NCBI GenBank assembly: GCA_029935315.1 | Contig: JAOZKN010000002.1 | Coordinates: forward strand, 1 to 64,000 | Direction of reading: 5' to 3' | Origin: Desulfocapsa sp. | GTDB lineage: Bacteria > Desulfobacterota > Desulfobulbia > Desulfobulbales > Desulfocapsaceae | DNA: 64,000 nt | In this document: piece after piece, positions 52,256 to 63,270 of the stretch | Layout: each line of letters starts with the position of its first letter | Numbering within the stretch: position 1 is the stretch's first letter | Notes under the pieces: generated by a model | Databases searched by the model: none | Told to the model about the DNA's origin: nothing | The model's input: only the letters and a program-made list of their open reading frames with translations | Translations under genes and position numbers: made by a program

Positions 52256-53815
52256 ATGGATTTTCAAATAGTTGCGTTTGTCGTTGGAGGGCTGGTTGCC
52301 GGTATTGTCGCGGGTGTGATTTTACGTCAACGTTTTGTTGAAGGTCATAAGGCTAATATAGCGTCTCAGGGGAAAAAAATCATTGAGACGGCCATTGCCC
52401 AGGCTGGACAGATAAAAAAAGAGAGTGTCTTAAAAACCAAGGAAGATGCCCATAAACTGAAGCTGACTGCCCAGGAAGAAATACAAAAAGAAAGACAGGA
52501 TCTTAAAGAAGACATTAATCGTCTCGGACAAAAGAAGGGAGCACTGAAAAAAGAGTGGCTTGCCTGTGATAAACGCCGGGATGAGCAGGAGATACATGCT
52601 GGCGCTTTGGAGCAGCAGGAAAAAGTGATCAGTGAAAAAAATAAGGAAGTTGAGTTACTCATAGGCAAACAGCGTTACGAACTGGAAAAAATTGCAGGCA
52701 TCAGCCAGGATGATGCTAAAAAGATGCTGATGGATTCCCTGGAGAGTGAAGCTCGAATGGATGCTGCTAAACGTCTTGCACGCATCGAGAATGAGATGAA
52801 GTCGCAGGCTGATCGCAAGGGAAAGAACATTCTGGCCCTGGCCATTTCCCGATATGCCGGTGATTATGTAGCTGACAAGACAGTTTCCATGGTGCCCTTG
52901 CCAAATGATGAGATGAAGGGAAGAATCATTGGCCGTGAAGGTCGGAATATCCGAGCCATTGAGGCTGCAACCGGTATTGATATCATCATCGACGATACTC
53001 CGGAAGCGGTTATCCTTTCAGGCTTTAATCCTGTCCGTCGCGAGATTGCCCGTCGGGCACTTTTGCAGCTCATCACTGATGGGCGTATCCATCCCGCTCG
53101 TATCGAAGAAGTTGTTGAAAAAGTAACCAAAGAACTCGACACTGTAATGAATGAGGCTGGTGAACAGGCGACTTTTGATGTGGGAGCCCATGGTGTCCAT
53201 GTGGATCTTATCAGTATTCTGGGGCGTTTAAAATACCGCACAAGTTATGGCCAGAATGTATTGCAGCATTCCCTTGAAGTGGCTTTTCTTTGCGGCATTA
53301 TGGCTGCAGAGCTTGGTATCGACGTGAAAGTGGCCAAGCGTGCCGGATTGCTCCATGATATCGGAAAGGCAGTGGATCATGAAGTTGAAGGCTCCCATGC
53401 TGTTATTGGTCGGGATCTTGCACGAAAATATGGTGAAAGCGAAGAAGTTGCCTATGCCATCGGGGCACATCATGAAGATGAGCCGCCACAGTCTGTTCTC
53501 GATGTCCTTGTCCAGGCTGCAGATGCCCTTTCCGGGGCACGGCCTGGGGCACGTAAAGAGATGCTGCAGTCTTATGTTAAACGTCTTGAAGATCTGGAGG
53601 CCATTGCCACAGATTTTGACGGTGTAGAGAAATCATACGCTATCCAGGCAGGACGAGACCTGCGGATTATTGTTGATTCTCAGAAAGTGAAAGATGGTGA
53701 AGCAACCCTGTTAAGTCAGGATATCGCTAAAGCCATTGAAGAGAAACTGACTTACCCAGGACAGATTCGAGTGACTGTTATTCGCGAGACCCGTGCCGTA
53801 CAGTACGCTAAATAA
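52256..53815 (+). CDS. rny: Ribonuclease Y
   Basis: N-terminal TM helix, coiled coil, KH ([29 protein letters not shown]), HD (LLHDIGKA). Confidence 0.97.
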   Translation: MDFQIVAFVVGGLVAGIVAGVILRQRFVEGHKANIASQGKKIIETAIAQAGQIKKESVLKTKEDAHKLKLTAQEEIQKERQDLKEDINRLGQKKGALKKEWLACDKRRDEQEIHAGALEQQEKVISEKNKEVELLIGKQRYELEKIAGISQDDAKKMLMDSLESEARMDAAKRLARIENEMKSQADRKGKNILALAISRYAGDYVADKTVSMVPLPNDEMKGRIIGREGRNIRAIEAATGIDIIIDDTPEAVILSGFNPVRREIARRALLQLITDGRIHPARIEEVVEKVTKELDTVMNEAGEQATFDVGAHGVHVDLISILGRLKYRTSYGQNVLQHSLEVAFLCGIMAAELGIDVKVAKRAGLLHDIGKAVDHEVEGSHAVIGRDLARKYGESEEVAYAIGAHHEDEPPQSVLDVLVQAADALSGARPGARKEMLQSYVKRLEDLEAIATDFDGVEKSYAIQAGRDLRIIVDSQKVKDGEATLLSQDIAKAIEEKLTYPGQIRVTVIRETRAVQYAK

Positions 53816-53833
53816 ACTCTTTTTCTTATTTGA

Positions 53834-55051
53834 ATGAAAATGGCTACAATTGAAGAACAGATAGCACTCCTGGAAAGGGGTATAGTTGACTGCATTGCGC
53901 ATGACGAGCTTGTTAAAAAGCTTAAAAAATCTGAGGAAAGCGGAGTACCGCTCAGGGTAAAGGCGGGCTTTGATCCAACGGCTCCCGACCTTCATTTGGG
54001 ACACACGGTTTTGTTGCAGAAGTTAAAGCATTTTCAGGATCTCGGGCATCAGGTTCTCTTTCTGATTGGAGATTTTACCGGGATGATTGGAGATCCCACC
54101 GGGAAATCAGAAACCCGAAAGGCTCTGACCCGTGAAGATGTTGCCAGAAATGCAGAAAGTTATAAAGAGCAGGTTTTTAAAATCCTTGATCCTGAAAAAA
54201 CAAAAGTTGTTTTCAATTCAGAATGGCTCTCCAAACTTGATTCTTTTGATATGATTCGTCTGGCTTCGGAGCTGACTGTGGCCAGGATGCTGGAACGGGA
54301 AGACTTTAAGGTTCGTTTTCGTGAAGGATCTCCCATCTCCATCCATGAGTTTATGTATCCTCTTATTCAGGGTTATGATTCCGTGGCACTGAAGGCCGAT
54401 GTAGAGCTTGGTGGCACCGATCAGTTGTTTAATTTACTGATGGGACGTGATTTGCAGAGATCTCATGGGCAGGAGCCACAGGTTGTTTTGACCTTACCGC
54501 TCCTTGAAGGACTTGATGGCGTAAATAAGATGAGCAAGTCCCTTGGCAACTATATTGGGGTTGCTGAATCGGCCAATGATATTTATGGCAAGGTTCTCTC
54601 TGCATCCGATGACCTTATGTTCCGTTATTTCGACCTGCTCAGTGATCTTAGTCGTGATGAAATTGCAGCACTCAAAACAGATATGGAATCAGGGAAATTA
54701 CACCCTAAAGAGGTGAAGCAGAAACTTGCCAGGGAACTCACATCCCGCTTCCATTCCGATGAAGCAGCAATACGAGCCGAAGAAAATTTCGCTAAAGTCT
54801 TTCAGAAAGGCGGGGTGCCTGATGATATCCCGGAGAAAACGATACAGTCTGATGAGGATATCTGGTTGCCCCAGTTTCTTGTTGATCTTGAAATGGTGAA
54901 ATCAACATCGGATGGACGTCGCATGATTAAGCAGAATGCTGTATCTCTGGATGGGAAGAAAATTACTGATATGAAAGCAACGGTTTCACCCCATGGGGAA
55001 ATACTGGTGAAGGTGGGGAAACGTCGTTTTTGTAAGGTTGTCTTTGAATAG
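53834..55051 (+). CDS. tyrS: Tyrosyl-tRNA synthetase
   Basis: [24 protein letters not shown]4 domain. Confidence 0.97.
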   Translation: MKMATIEEQIALLERGIVDCIAHDELVKKLKKSEESGVPLRVKAGFDPTAPDLHLGHTVLLQKLKHFQDLGHQVLFLIGDFTGMIGDPTGKSETRKALTREDVARNAESYKEQVFKILDPEKTKVVFNSEWLSKLDSFDMIRLASELTVARMLEREDFKVRFREGSPISIHEFMYPLIQGYDSVALKADVELGGTDQLFNLLMGRDLQRSHGQEPQVVLTLPLLEGLDGVNKMSKSLGNYIGVAESANDIYGKVLSASDDLMFRYFDLLSDLSRDEIAALKTDMESGKLHPKEVKQKLARELTSRFHSDEAAIRAEENFAKVFQKGGVPDDIPEKTIQSDEDIWLPQFLVDLEMVKSTSDGRRMIKQNAVSLDGKKITDMKATVSPHGEILVKVGKRRFCKVVFE

Positions 55052-55073
55052 TAAGGTAGAATAATTAAATAAA

Positions 55074-55117
55074 AAAAAGGCCTGTCGGAGAAAAATCCGG
55101 CAGGCCTTTTTTTATTG
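55074..55117. terminator. Bidirectional terminator between tyrS and fur-family gene
   Basis: AAAGGCCTGTCGGA-gaaaaa-TCCGGCAGGCCTTT with A-run upstream and T-run downstream. Confidence 0.9.
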
Positions 55118-55135
55118 GGTTGAACAGGGGGAAGT

Positions 55136-55546
55136 TTAGTTCACAGCCTGTGCATTATCATTACATTCACTGCAGATACCGGAGAACTCAATGTGATGCC
55201 CAAGTACTTGATATTTGCTGATATCAGCAGCAGTTTTGTTGATATCCTCCATAACCGGAATTTCGATATCATCAACTTTACCACAGCTCAGGCAGCGGAT
55301 ATGATAGTGAGGATCGATGGTGGCATCAAAACGTTTCTGGGTTCCACCCACTTCAAGCTTAAGAATAATGCCGGTTTCTGACATCAGTTCAAGGTTTCTG
55401 TATACGGTACCCAGACCAATACGTGGAAGACGTTTACGTACCATGTCGTAAACTTCATTGGCTGTTGGGTGGGAAGTTACTTTTCCAAGCTCTTCTAAGA
55501 TAATTTGACGTTGTGTAGTTAAACGCATTTCTGGAGTAAGTTGCAT
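55136..55546 (-). CDS. Fur-family transcriptional regulator (PerR-like)
   Basis: RLTTQRQIILEELGKVTSHPTANEVYDMVRKRLPRIGLGTVYRNLELM; HYHIRCLSCGKVDD; CSEC. Confidence 0.92.
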   Translation of the reverse strand: MQLTPEMRLTTQRQIILEELGKVTSHPTANEVYDMVRKRLPRIGLGTVYRNLELMSETGIILKLEVGGTQKRFDATIDPHYHIRCLSCGKVDDIEIPVMEDINKTAADISKYQVLGHHIEFSGICSECNDNAQAVN

Positions 55547-55708
55547 TGTGTCCTCTTGCTAACAATTTAAAGATGAGTGGTAATTATTACTGATACACTG
55601 ATAATAGATCAAAAAAATGAGAAATCAAGGAAAAACATAATAAAATTGAAGGACGCAGACGATTGTGGAACTTTCTGAGCAGAAGAATTCCGTGAAATCC
55701 GTTCTTCT

Positions 55709-56992
55709 CTAACGAATTGAAGGGTTGTAGTAACCGAGTTGTAATTGAGGAAACTCAGTTTTTATTTGATCGAGCCAGCTTCTCATTCCTGTTGTTTCAA
55801 CGTTTATATCAAAATCTATGCAGCGCAGATACCATTCAGGATCCATGTTCAGGTTACGCAACTGAATCCTGTCGGGTTCGAACTCTTTCAGAATCGAGCG
55901 GAGAGCGTTTGTTTCATCTACGGAGTCAGTAACTCCTGGCAGAATAAAATAGTTTAAAGAGACAAACCCGCCTGCCTCCTTCATGACCTGAATTGACTGA
56001 CACACATCCTTCAAATTAAATCCCCGGGGACGGTAGTAGCGGTTGTGGTAAATTTCCTGAGCAGAATTTAAACTTACCCGCAGGCTATTGAGTCCGGCTC
56101 CGGCAAGTCGTTTTACCGCTTCGGGTATGCTTGCGTTTGAATTTAAATTGATGGTTCCCCTGTCTGTGTTTTTGCGGATTTCGCGGATTGCCCTTTCAAT
56201 GGTATCTGTCTGGAGAAGGGGTTCTCCTTCGCAACCCTGACCAAAACTTACAATGGCCTGGTCGGCATTCTGCAGGTGAGGAATGGCTACTTCGCATAAT
56301 TCTGCAGCTGTGGGGACAAATTGAATCCTGTCCTGAGTTGCAGAACATTTTCCCGAAGCCTGAAGAGAAATACAACCAACACACCTTGCGTTACAGGTTG
56401 GCGATGTTGGAAGGGGAGCTTCCCAGCGCCCTAAAAAGAAGTTTCTGGCGGCCGGGCATGCATAGGTAAGACAGCATTTCCCAAGATGTTGTATCAGGCG
56501 GTTGTTTTTATGTCGCTCGAGTTTTTTTGCTGTTTTTGTATTTATTTTTTTCTGATCAAATTGCTTGCTGTCCTGGCGGATATCCTTATCACTTCGAAAT
56601 GCGGTGGTCCAGAACTGACCGTCATACCAGCCAACAGCCGTATAGGCAAAGAGTGGAAGACGCGGTGCATTGTCATTGGTTTGATAGGCAGCATTGAGCA
56701 CAGTAGTGTGCGCTGGCGACATAAAGGCAGCTACAGCCTGAATTGGATTTCCGGGACTGAAAGGGTCTTCTTCAAGGAGAACAGCTTCGTCAGTTTCCCG
56801 GTCCCAGCCTATGGGGATACGGCCAGGTAGTACAAACATTTCGCTCCCTTCAGGCAGGGGGATAAAATCCTCTTGTGCGGGGAGTGAAAAATTGCCACCA
56901 CTCATGCCAGCAGCATGGAGATCGGGAAAGTCTGTAATATTTCCATCTTCGTCAGCAAAAACGAGAGAGGGTTGTCCCGCAGGATGGATCAT
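55709..56992 (-). CDS. Radical SAM protein with about 200-residue N-terminal extension
   Basis: CNARCVGC (CxxxCxxC); FGQGCEGEPLLQ; LRVSLNSAQEIYHNRYYRP. Confidence 0.88.
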   Translation of the reverse strand: MIHPAGQPSLVFADEDGNITDFPDLHAAGMSGGNFSLPAQEDFIPLPEGSEMFVLPGRIPIGWDRETDEAVLLEEDPFSPGNPIQAVAAFMSPAHTTVLNAAYQTNDNAPRLPLFAYTAVGWYDGQFWTTAFRSDKDIRQDSKQFDQKKINTKTAKKLERHKNNRLIQHLGKCCLTYACPAARNFFLGRWEAPLPTSPTCNARCVGCISLQASGKCSATQDRIQFVPTAAELCEVAIPHLQNADQAIVSFGQGCEGEPLLQTDTIERAIREIRKNTDRGTINLNSNASIPEAVKRLAGAGLNSLRVSLNSAQEIYHNRYYRPRGFNLKDVCQSIQVMKEAGGFVSLNYFILPGVTDSVDETNALRSILKEFEPDRIQLRNLNMDPEWYLRCIDFDINVETTGMRSWLDQIKTEFPQLQLGYYNPSIR

Positions 56993-57417
56993 TGTGGAGG
57001 TCTGAGAACTTTAAAAATAGAATCAATAGCACGATATACATCAATATCTTCACCAAAGATATCCTCAATGGCAGGATTGTTGATGAGATCTTCAATGATA
57101 TATTGGGTCAGGTAGAGACTGATGATATTCGGGTCAGGAATCAGGGTGCGGTTAGGGGCGATTTTCAGCTGAATGTCAAAGTCATCCATTCCGGGAAGTT
57201 CCTGCAGCTGCCTGGTGAATGCTTCACGCACTGTTGAAACAGAGGAAATCTCGAGAATCTCCCGGTCGATCAGTCTCTGGGTGAGGCGTGTTGCAAATTC
57301 TTCGGCATTTTCTTTGGCTTTGTTGAGGATGAAACGACGTTCTCTTTCCCGTTTTCTGTCAATGGTACGGATTGTTTTGTCTGTTGTGTTGGTCGCGCTT
57401 ATATGAGCTTTGGCCAT
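56989..57417 (-). CDS. Conserved-looking hypothetical, translationally coupled to radical SAM gene
   Basis: 142 aa; stop overlaps the radical SAM start (ATGA). Confidence 0.7.
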   Translation of the reverse strand: MAKAHISATNTTDKTIRTIDRKRERERRFILNKAKENAEEFATRLTQRLIDREILEISSVSTVREAFTRQLQELPGMDDFDIQLKIAPNRTLIPDPNIISLYLTQYIIEDLINNPAIEDIFGEDIDVYRAIDSIFKVLRPPQ

Positions 57418-57500
57418 TTCGTTCTCCAGTGGAATCGTAATACTATTGTCAATTGTATAAGTAAAATTTACTGCATAAAAGAAAATCTTCCAATCAAAAT

Positions 57501-59702
57501 CTACGCATTGGAGTTGTATAATTTTGCAAAACCATCCATTCTGTTTTGCAGGGTCTTGGGAAGTTTCAATTTATATTTTTGCAGATATTCTGCAGCCATG
57601 CGGTGGGTGTTGAATATGGGGACATTGAGGCAGAGGTTCATGATTGCCTTGTCAAGGAAGTGAGATTTTAACTCAGGGCTATAATATTCTTCAAGAACTC
57701 CGGGCAGCATGTTGTAAAAAGATGCTGAATCCTCTGGGTAGAGCAGAGCTTCAGGAGATTCTGAAAGATCGGCTTCATCCACAGGGCCTTCATGACCAAA
57801 TTTCCAGCCAGTGAGGCCCTCATGGTATCCTTCCACCCACCAGCCATCCATAATGGAGAGGTTGGGGACACCGTTTAATGCGGCTTTCATGCCGCTGGTT
57901 CCCGATGCTTCCAGGGGACGTTTGGGGTTGTTGAGCCAGACATGCACACCTGCAACCATCAACTTGGCAATGTGCATGTCATAGTTTGGAATAAAAATAA
58001 GGTCGATAAGCCCATTGCTTTTTTCATGCAGTTCCTGCTGGTAGTCAAGGATCAGTTTGATCACAGACTTGCCTGGTTCGTCAGCGGGATGGGCTTTTCC
58101 GGAAAAGAGGAAGTTGATGGGCCAGTTATTATCTGTGGCAATCTTACAGAGGGTATCGATATTATCAAAGATCAGATCTGCTCGTTTGTAGGTGGAGAAT
58201 CGTCTGGCAAAGCCGACAGTGAATACTTTGGGGCTGAGCCGGTTGCTATTGTCAATAATATTTGAGTAATAGTTGGGAGGATCAATCCAGGTGCTGGTCA
58301 TCTGGTTGCGGTGTTCCATAAGCATATTGTTGACATACTCATAGAGGATGGCAGAATCTTTTTCCCAGGCACGGGACAGATAGGTTCGGAATCGGCTGTT
58401 GTCTTTTAGCTCTGCGGCTTTTTGTAGCACACCCGGATCATTGCGCCAATTTTTGAATTCCTGGAATGAGTCGAAAAGCTCAGCTCTGGCATCACTAATC
58501 CATGTCAGATGATGTACGCCATTGGTAATAGCCGAAATTTTGTCTGCAAAGAAAGGGAATTGTTTGTGTGTGACATCCCTGTGCAATCTGCTGACACTGT
58601 TGGCAGTACGGTTGACCCGCATGGCAAGGGTGGTAAAATTGTAGGAATGAGGGGAGTCGTCGTCATTGGCCAGAAGTTCAAGGATATGTCGGCATGATTT
58701 GTGACTGATTCCAGCATAGACAGATTTGTTAAATCGGTCATGGCCAGCCTTCACAGGAGTATGGATGGTGTAGACTAATTTTTGTGAAACCTTTTCAGCG
58801 GCGTTCTCAATCTGTTCGTTGCTGGCCTGGGTGAAGTCACTGTGTCCTATGGTCTGGAGTAATTCTTCTGCAATAAGTTGCAGGGCAACAACAACACCAT
58901 GCTGCTCATTAAGGTGCAGGGTCTTTGAAGTTATACCAAGGGCCTGCAGGACTGGTAGTATCCCGGTTCCCAGCATACGGCGCTGGGTTGCCTTGATAAT
59001 CGAAGACTCTGAATTGTAGAGTTGTCCTGCTGCATCAGTGATGGCTTTCGGATTATCGGGAAGTGAAAAGTCAAGGAGGAGTTCCGGGACGAAAAAATCC
59101 AGGCTGTGATTTACTTCCATTTTCATCCAGACCTGGGCTGAAGCGATGGTTTCGTGGTCATGCTCGTTGAAAAAAGGAATTTGAATGTGTAGTGGCTGGT
59201 CGGGATTGTCGGGATCGCGCAGGAGGTAAAGGCCTGGGGTCTCTTCGGGATGCCATGCTACAATTTGAGAAATCTGACCAAGCTTTGAATCTACGATCTG
59301 GGAAAAATAGCCATGACGATAAAGAAGACTTACGGCAATTACAGGGATCTTGCAATCTGCAAAGCTTTTGAGGGTGTCGCCAGCCAGAACACCTAATCCT
59401 CCACCGTAACAGGGTATCTTCCCAGGACCATTGAAAAGCTTTTTCATGTAAGCTTTCAGGCGGGTATCTTTAGAATCCGTTTTTTCAAGATCGGTCAGTT
59501 TGCTTTTTATGGGGTGGAAAACATCAGGATCGGCTCCTATTTCCATGGAGATGTAGACCACCGAATTGCCGTCCGGGTTCGTGAGATTTTTCCAGACAGT
59601 GTCAAAAACCGATTGGGAAACACCAAAAAAAGTACCAAACTGATTGCTTGCGACTAAATCGTTGAGAGAAAAACTGCCGTTTATTGAATTGTTATGCTGC
59701 AT
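57501..59702 (-). CDS. glgP: Alpha-glucan phosphorylase
   Basis: CYGGGLGVLAGDTLKSFAD; LNEQHGVVVALQL; RPLEASGTSGMKAALNGVPNLSIMDGWWVEGY. Confidence 0.93.
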   Translation of the reverse strand: MQHNNSINGSFSLNDLVASNQFGTFFGVSQSVFDTVWKNLTNPDGNSVVYISMEIGADPDVFHPIKSKLTDLEKTDSKDTRLKAYMKKLFNGPGKIPCYGGGLGVLAGDTLKSFADCKIPVIAVSLLYRHGYFSQIVDSKLGQISQIVAWHPEETPGLYLLRDPDNPDQPLHIQIPFFNEHDHETIASAQVWMKMEVNHSLDFFVPELLLDFSLPDNPKAITDAAGQLYNSESSIIKATQRRMLGTGILPVLQALGITSKTLHLNEQHGVVVALQLIAEELLQTIGHSDFTQASNEQIENAAEKVSQKLVYTIHTPVKAGHDRFNKSVYAGISHKSCRHILELLANDDDSPHSYNFTTLAMRVNRTANSVSRLHRDVTHKQFPFFADKISAITNGVHHLTWISDARAELFDSFQEFKNWRNDPGVLQKAAELKDNSRFRTYLSRAWEKDSAILYEYVNNMLMEHRNQMTSTWIDPPNYYSNIIDNSNRLSPKVFTVGFARRFSTYKRADLIFDNIDTLCKIATDNNWPINFLFSGKAHPADEPGKSVIKLILDYQQELHEKSNGLIDLIFIPNYDMHIAKLMVAGVHVWLNNPKRPLEASGTSGMKAALNGVPNLSIMDGWWVEGYHEGLTGWKFGHEGPVDEADLSESPEALLYPEDSASFYNMLPGVLEEYYSPELKSHFLDKAIMNLCLNVPIFNTHRMAAEYLQKYKLKLPKTLQNRMDGFAKLYNSNA

Positions 59703-59954
59703 AATAGTATTTTAGTTTGACAATATATGAAGGACGGCAGTAGTGACGGGTTGTGCCGGCCAAGAGTAAAATCTGCTGAGTATCTAAGGTCGTGCCTGTT
59801 TACCTACAAACGAAAAAAGGGTCGGACTGTTATGGAAATCTTCTTCAGGAGACTTTATCATGTGATACGCAAAACGTCTGGTATTTTTTTCAGAAAAAAA
59901 GTAGAATCGGTAAATTGCGGGAAAAAAATGGATTGTTTCTTACAGGAGAAGTGA

Positions 59955-60467
59955 ATGGGCTGGGAATACAATAAATATATAAGTATTTTGTTGCTGAGTT
60001 TATTGCTGTTTCTGCCAGCCTGTGGTGGGAAAAAAGATGATAATCAGGCCTTGCAGCCGGTACAGAATAAAGAGGCACTTGGTCAGGAAGAGTCCCTTGA
60101 ATCCGCGGCCATGGGTGTTATGGAAGGGCGGACTACTGGCCCCTTGTTGCCAGTTTATTTTGCTTTTGACAGTTCCTCAATCAGCCCGGATCAGAAACCG
60201 CGGATGAATGTGAATGCTCAGTTCCTGAAAGACCATGAAACGGTAACCATCCGAATTGAAGGGAATTGTGATCCGAAGGGAACGCGAGAATATAATTTAG
60301 CTCTTGGTGAAAAACGAGCCTTGAGTGCCAGGCGATATCTTGTTACACTTGGTGTCTCTTCCAGTAGAATTACTACTGTGAGTCTGGGAGAGGAAAAAAT
60401 GCTGCTTCACGGGCATGATGAAATGGCTTGGGCGCAAAACAGACGTGATGATTTTATTATAGAGTGA
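59955..60467 (+). CDS. OmpA-family (Pal-like) lipoprotein
   Basis: Lipobox LPAC; YFAFDSSSISPDQ; IEGNCDPKGTREYNLALGEKRALSARRYL. Confidence 0.92.
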   Translation: MGWEYNKYISILLLSLLLFLPACGGKKDDNQALQPVQNKEALGQEESLESAAMGVMEGRTTGPLLPVYFAFDSSSISPDQKPRMNVNAQFLKDHETVTIRIEGNCDPKGTREYNLALGEKRALSARRYLVTLGVSSSRITTVSLGEEKMLLHGHDEMAWAQNRRDDFIIE

Positions 60468-60615
60468 TAGTCTCGGAAGAAAAGCACTGCTTTCTACGTT
60501 GCTATGGACTTTTTTTTAGACTGGAAATGGTACTTTTAGGTTGGAAAATTTGGTGCGAGGAAGCTTTCCTGCACTATTTAACATGTATTCAATTTATTGA
60601 AACAGGAGAGAGTTA

Positions 60616-61143
60616 ATGTTTAAACGTTTAATGGTTGTAGTGTGTTTAGTGGTACTGGCTGGTTTTACTGCTCAAAGCAGTGTCGCAAATGCTGCTGAAA
60701 CCAAAGTTGGTGTGATGAATATCCAGAGGGTTCTTCTTGAGTCTATAGCTGGTCAAAAGGCAAAGGCTATTTTTGAAAAACGGATGAATGAGTTGAAAAC
60801 AAAGTTTCAAGATGAGCAGGATGCTATTGTTGCCTTGCAGCAGGAAATTGAGAAGAAAAGTTCTGCCTGGAGTAAAGATAAGCAAGCTGAAAAGGTTCGT
60901 GAGTTGCAGACAAAGCAGCGTGAGATGCAGGTGAAGAGTGAAGACGCCAAGATGGAACTGAGACAGCTTCAGGATAAAGAATTAGAGCCCATCCTTAAAA
61001 TGCTGCAGACTGTCGTGGATACTTACGGTGAAAAGGAAGGTTATAGTGTGATCCTTGATTCTAAAGTGGCTGTACTCTATGCTTCTCCCGAGAATGATAT
61101 CAGTGAAGCCGTGAAGAAAGAACTGGATAAGCGTTTAAAGTAA
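60616..61143 (+). CDS. OmpH/Skp-family periplasmic chaperone
   Basis: Signal peptide; KVGVMNIQRVLLESIAGQKAK; long coiled coil. Confidence 0.9.
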   Translation: MFKRLMVVVCLVVLAGFTAQSSVANAAETKVGVMNIQRVLLESIAGQKAKAIFEKRMNELKTKFQDEQDAIVALQQEIEKKSSAWSKDKQAEKVRELQTKQREMQVKSEDAKMELRQLQDKELEPILKMLQTVVDTYGEKEGYSVILDSKVAVLYASPENDISEAVKKELDKRLK

Positions 61144-61175
61144 TTCGTATTGCTCTGTAATTTTGAGTAAGTCCT

Positions 61176-61213
61176 AAACGGTGCAGGGGAATCTTTCCCT
61201 GCATCGTTTTTCT
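61176..61213 (+). terminator. Rho-independent terminator after skp
   Basis: AACGGTGCAGGG / CCCTGCATCGTT followed by a T-run. Confidence 0.85.
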
Positions 61214-61242
61214 TTGTACCCTACTTTAATAACCTACATCTT

Positions 61243-62067
61243 ATGCAACCTCTGGAATTCCTAAAATTTACCCCCAAAAATAATTGCGGTGAATGCGGTT
61301 ATCCTGCATGTCTGGCCTTCGCTGCAGCAGTCACCAAGGGTGGTGAAAATCCCGAAAAATGTCCCTATGTAGATGTTGCCGCGTTAGGAGATGCGTTTGC
61401 CATGACAGATCATGGTCAGGATGGCCTGGATGGGGTCGCAAAACGCCTGGACGAAAAAGATATGGCTCTGGTTACGTACCTGAAGAAAAAGACCAGTGGA
61501 ATAGATTTTAGTAAGGCAGCAGAAAAAATTGGCTGTGTCTGGTCAGGTGCCGAAAAGGATTGCCTGCTGTTACAGTTTCTGGGACGAGATGTGGAACTTT
61601 GTCATGATCAGGTGCTTATTGATGGAGAAGAAGTTGTAGATCCAAGAGATCAGATTTTACTCTATAACTATGTTTATTTTGGTGGGGGGGAGAAGCCTGC
61701 ACAAGAATGGATTGGCATGGAATCCTTGCCAAATTCCATCTCAAAAGTGCGAACACTAAGGGTCTATTGCGAGGAACGCCTCGCCTCATTTTTCACCGGA
61801 AATACTGAAGGTTTTGTTGCGCATGCTCCGGCGCTGGGTGCAGTTCTGCAGGATAATCCTGAACAGAGCTGCAGTGCTGCTTTTCTCGTTTCGGTGCTTC
61901 CCCATTTACCAATGTTTGTGCTGTTCTGGGATGAGGAAAAAGAGGATAATTTCCCGGCAAAGGTGAAAGTCCTTTTTGATGAAAAGGTTATGGATTATTT
62001 AGATATTGAGTCACTTGTATTTGCCTGCGAACGTATGGCGGAACGGTGGGTGGGGCTTGCAGAATGA
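61243..62067 (+). CDS. DUF3786 protein with N-terminal [Fe-S] domain
   Basis: NNCGECGYPACLAFAAAVTKGGENPEKCPY 4Fe-4S motif; C-terminal DUF3786-like region. Confidence 0.8.
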   Translation: MQPLEFLKFTPKNNCGECGYPACLAFAAAVTKGGENPEKCPYVDVAALGDAFAMTDHGQDGLDGVAKRLDEKDMALVTYLKKKTSGIDFSKAAEKIGCVWSGAEKDCLLLQFLGRDVELCHDQVLIDGEEVVDPRDQILLYNYVYFGGGEKPAQEWIGMESLPNSISKVRTLRVYCEERLASFFTGNTEGFVAHAPALGAVLQDNPEQSCSAAFLVSVLPHLPMFVLFWDEEKEDNFPAKVKVLFDEKVMDYLDIESLVFACERMAERWVGLAE

Positions 62068-63086
62068 TAGCTGAACTTGAAGCGTTGACAGGTAAAATTT
62101 CCGGTAAGCGGATATTGGTGGTTGGAGATATCATCGTCGATCACTTTGTCCACGGATCCGTGAACAGGATATCACCCGAAGCACCGGTTCCTGTTGTGAA
62201 TGTGGATCGGGAAGAATACCTCCTTGGAGGCGGCGCTAACGTACTCCATAATATTTACTCACTTGGTGCTGAAGCCGTCTTATGTGGAATTATCGGCGCT
62301 GATCCCATGGGCGATCGCCTGCAGGATTTATTGCATGAGCTTGGCGCATCCACAGAAGGACTCGTCACCGGCAAACGTCCAACCACCGTGAAAACAAGGG
62401 TACTTGCACAGCGACAACAGATTGTTCGCTTTGATCGGGAGCAGACCGGTTCTCCTGCAGCAGCCACCATCCAGAAAATGATCGATTATTTTGCAGAAAA
62501 TCTTGCTGCTTTTGATGGTGTTATTATCTCTGATTATTACAAGGGAGTTATCGGCAGGGATTTGATGGAAAACCTGATGACCCGGGTGAAAGCCATTGAA
62601 AAGCAAGAAGGGCGAATGATCCCTGTGGTGGTTGATCCAAAACCCGGTAAGCCCGAGCGTTTTAATGCGACCTCCCTGATTACTCCCAACCAGCTCGAAG
62701 CTGAAAAAATGACCGGGATGGTGATTGACAGTAATGAATCTCTGAAAAAATCTGCAGAAATTCTTCTTGAAAAAGTTTCTTGTCAGGCAGTACTTATCAC
62801 TCGTGGTGCGCAGGGCATGGCCCTCCTTGAAAAAGGCAGGCAATTACTCACTATTCCAACCACTGCCCGGGAAGTTTTCGATGTGACAGGAGCAGGTGAT
62901 ACTGTGATTGCAGCGCTGGCACTGGGGCTTGCAGCGGGAGCATCTTATGCGGATGCCGCAACACTTGCTAATATTGCAGCAGGAGTGGTGGTTGCAAAAG
63001 TTGGAACGGCGACAGTGACCCAGGAAGAATTGCTTGCTGTGCTGCATGGTGAAGATGCCGTGCAGACGGCATTTACTACTTTATGA
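62064..63086 (+). CDS. rfaE1: D-glycero-beta-D-manno-heptose-7-phosphate kinase (single-domain HldE1)
   Basis: ILVVGDIIVDHFVHGSVNRISPEAPVPVVNV; DVTGAGDTVIAALALGL; ATG at 62064. Confidence 0.93.
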   Translation: MIAELEALTGKISGKRILVVGDIIVDHFVHGSVNRISPEAPVPVVNVDREEYLLGGGANVLHNIYSLGAEAVLCGIIGADPMGDRLQDLLHELGASTEGLVTGKRPTTVKTRVLAQRQQIVRFDREQTGSPAAATIQKMIDYFAENLAAFDGVIISDYYKGVIGRDLMENLMTRVKAIEKQEGRMIPVVVDPKPGKPERFNATSLITPNQLEAEKMTGMVIDSNESLKKSAEILLEKVSCQAVLITRGAQGMALLEKGRQLLTIPTTAREVFDVTGAGDTVIAALALGLAAGASYADAATLANIAAGVVVAKVGTATVTQEELLAVLHGEDAVQTAFTTL

Positions 63087-63196
63087 GAATGGAAGTTTCG
63101 TAGAATGTTAGAATAGGGATGGCTAAGCTGATAAAGGGTTTGCTGGTTACTGGTTAAACTCGGTATCTTATCTTCGATAGCCCCCGCAACCGCTGT

Positions 63197-63270
63197 GTTA
63201 CAACAGGTTACCGACAAACGTCCACGCTCGTACCTCGCTGCGGAATTGTTTGTCGGTAACCTGTTGCAAC
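63197..63270. repeat. Long near-perfect inverted repeat between rfaE1 and yicC
   Basis: 19-bp perfect arms CAACAGGTTACCGACAAAC (63201-63219) / GTTTGTCGGTAACCTGTTG (63248-63266), extendable to 23 bp with one A.C mismatch; 28-nt spacer. Confidence 0.9.

Noticed and set aside
53018-53200. Minus-strand ORFs within rny and tyrS
   Set aside because: Shadow ORFs antisense to strongly conserved coding sequence.
59727-59954. 75-aa ORF before the Pal-like gene
   Set aside because: Compositionally unremarkable, no clear RBS, sits in the promoter region; insufficient support.
63197-63270. Integron attC site interpretation of the palindrome
   Set aside because: Arms are essentially perfect rather than attC-like imperfect R/L boxes, and no integrase or cassette array is present.
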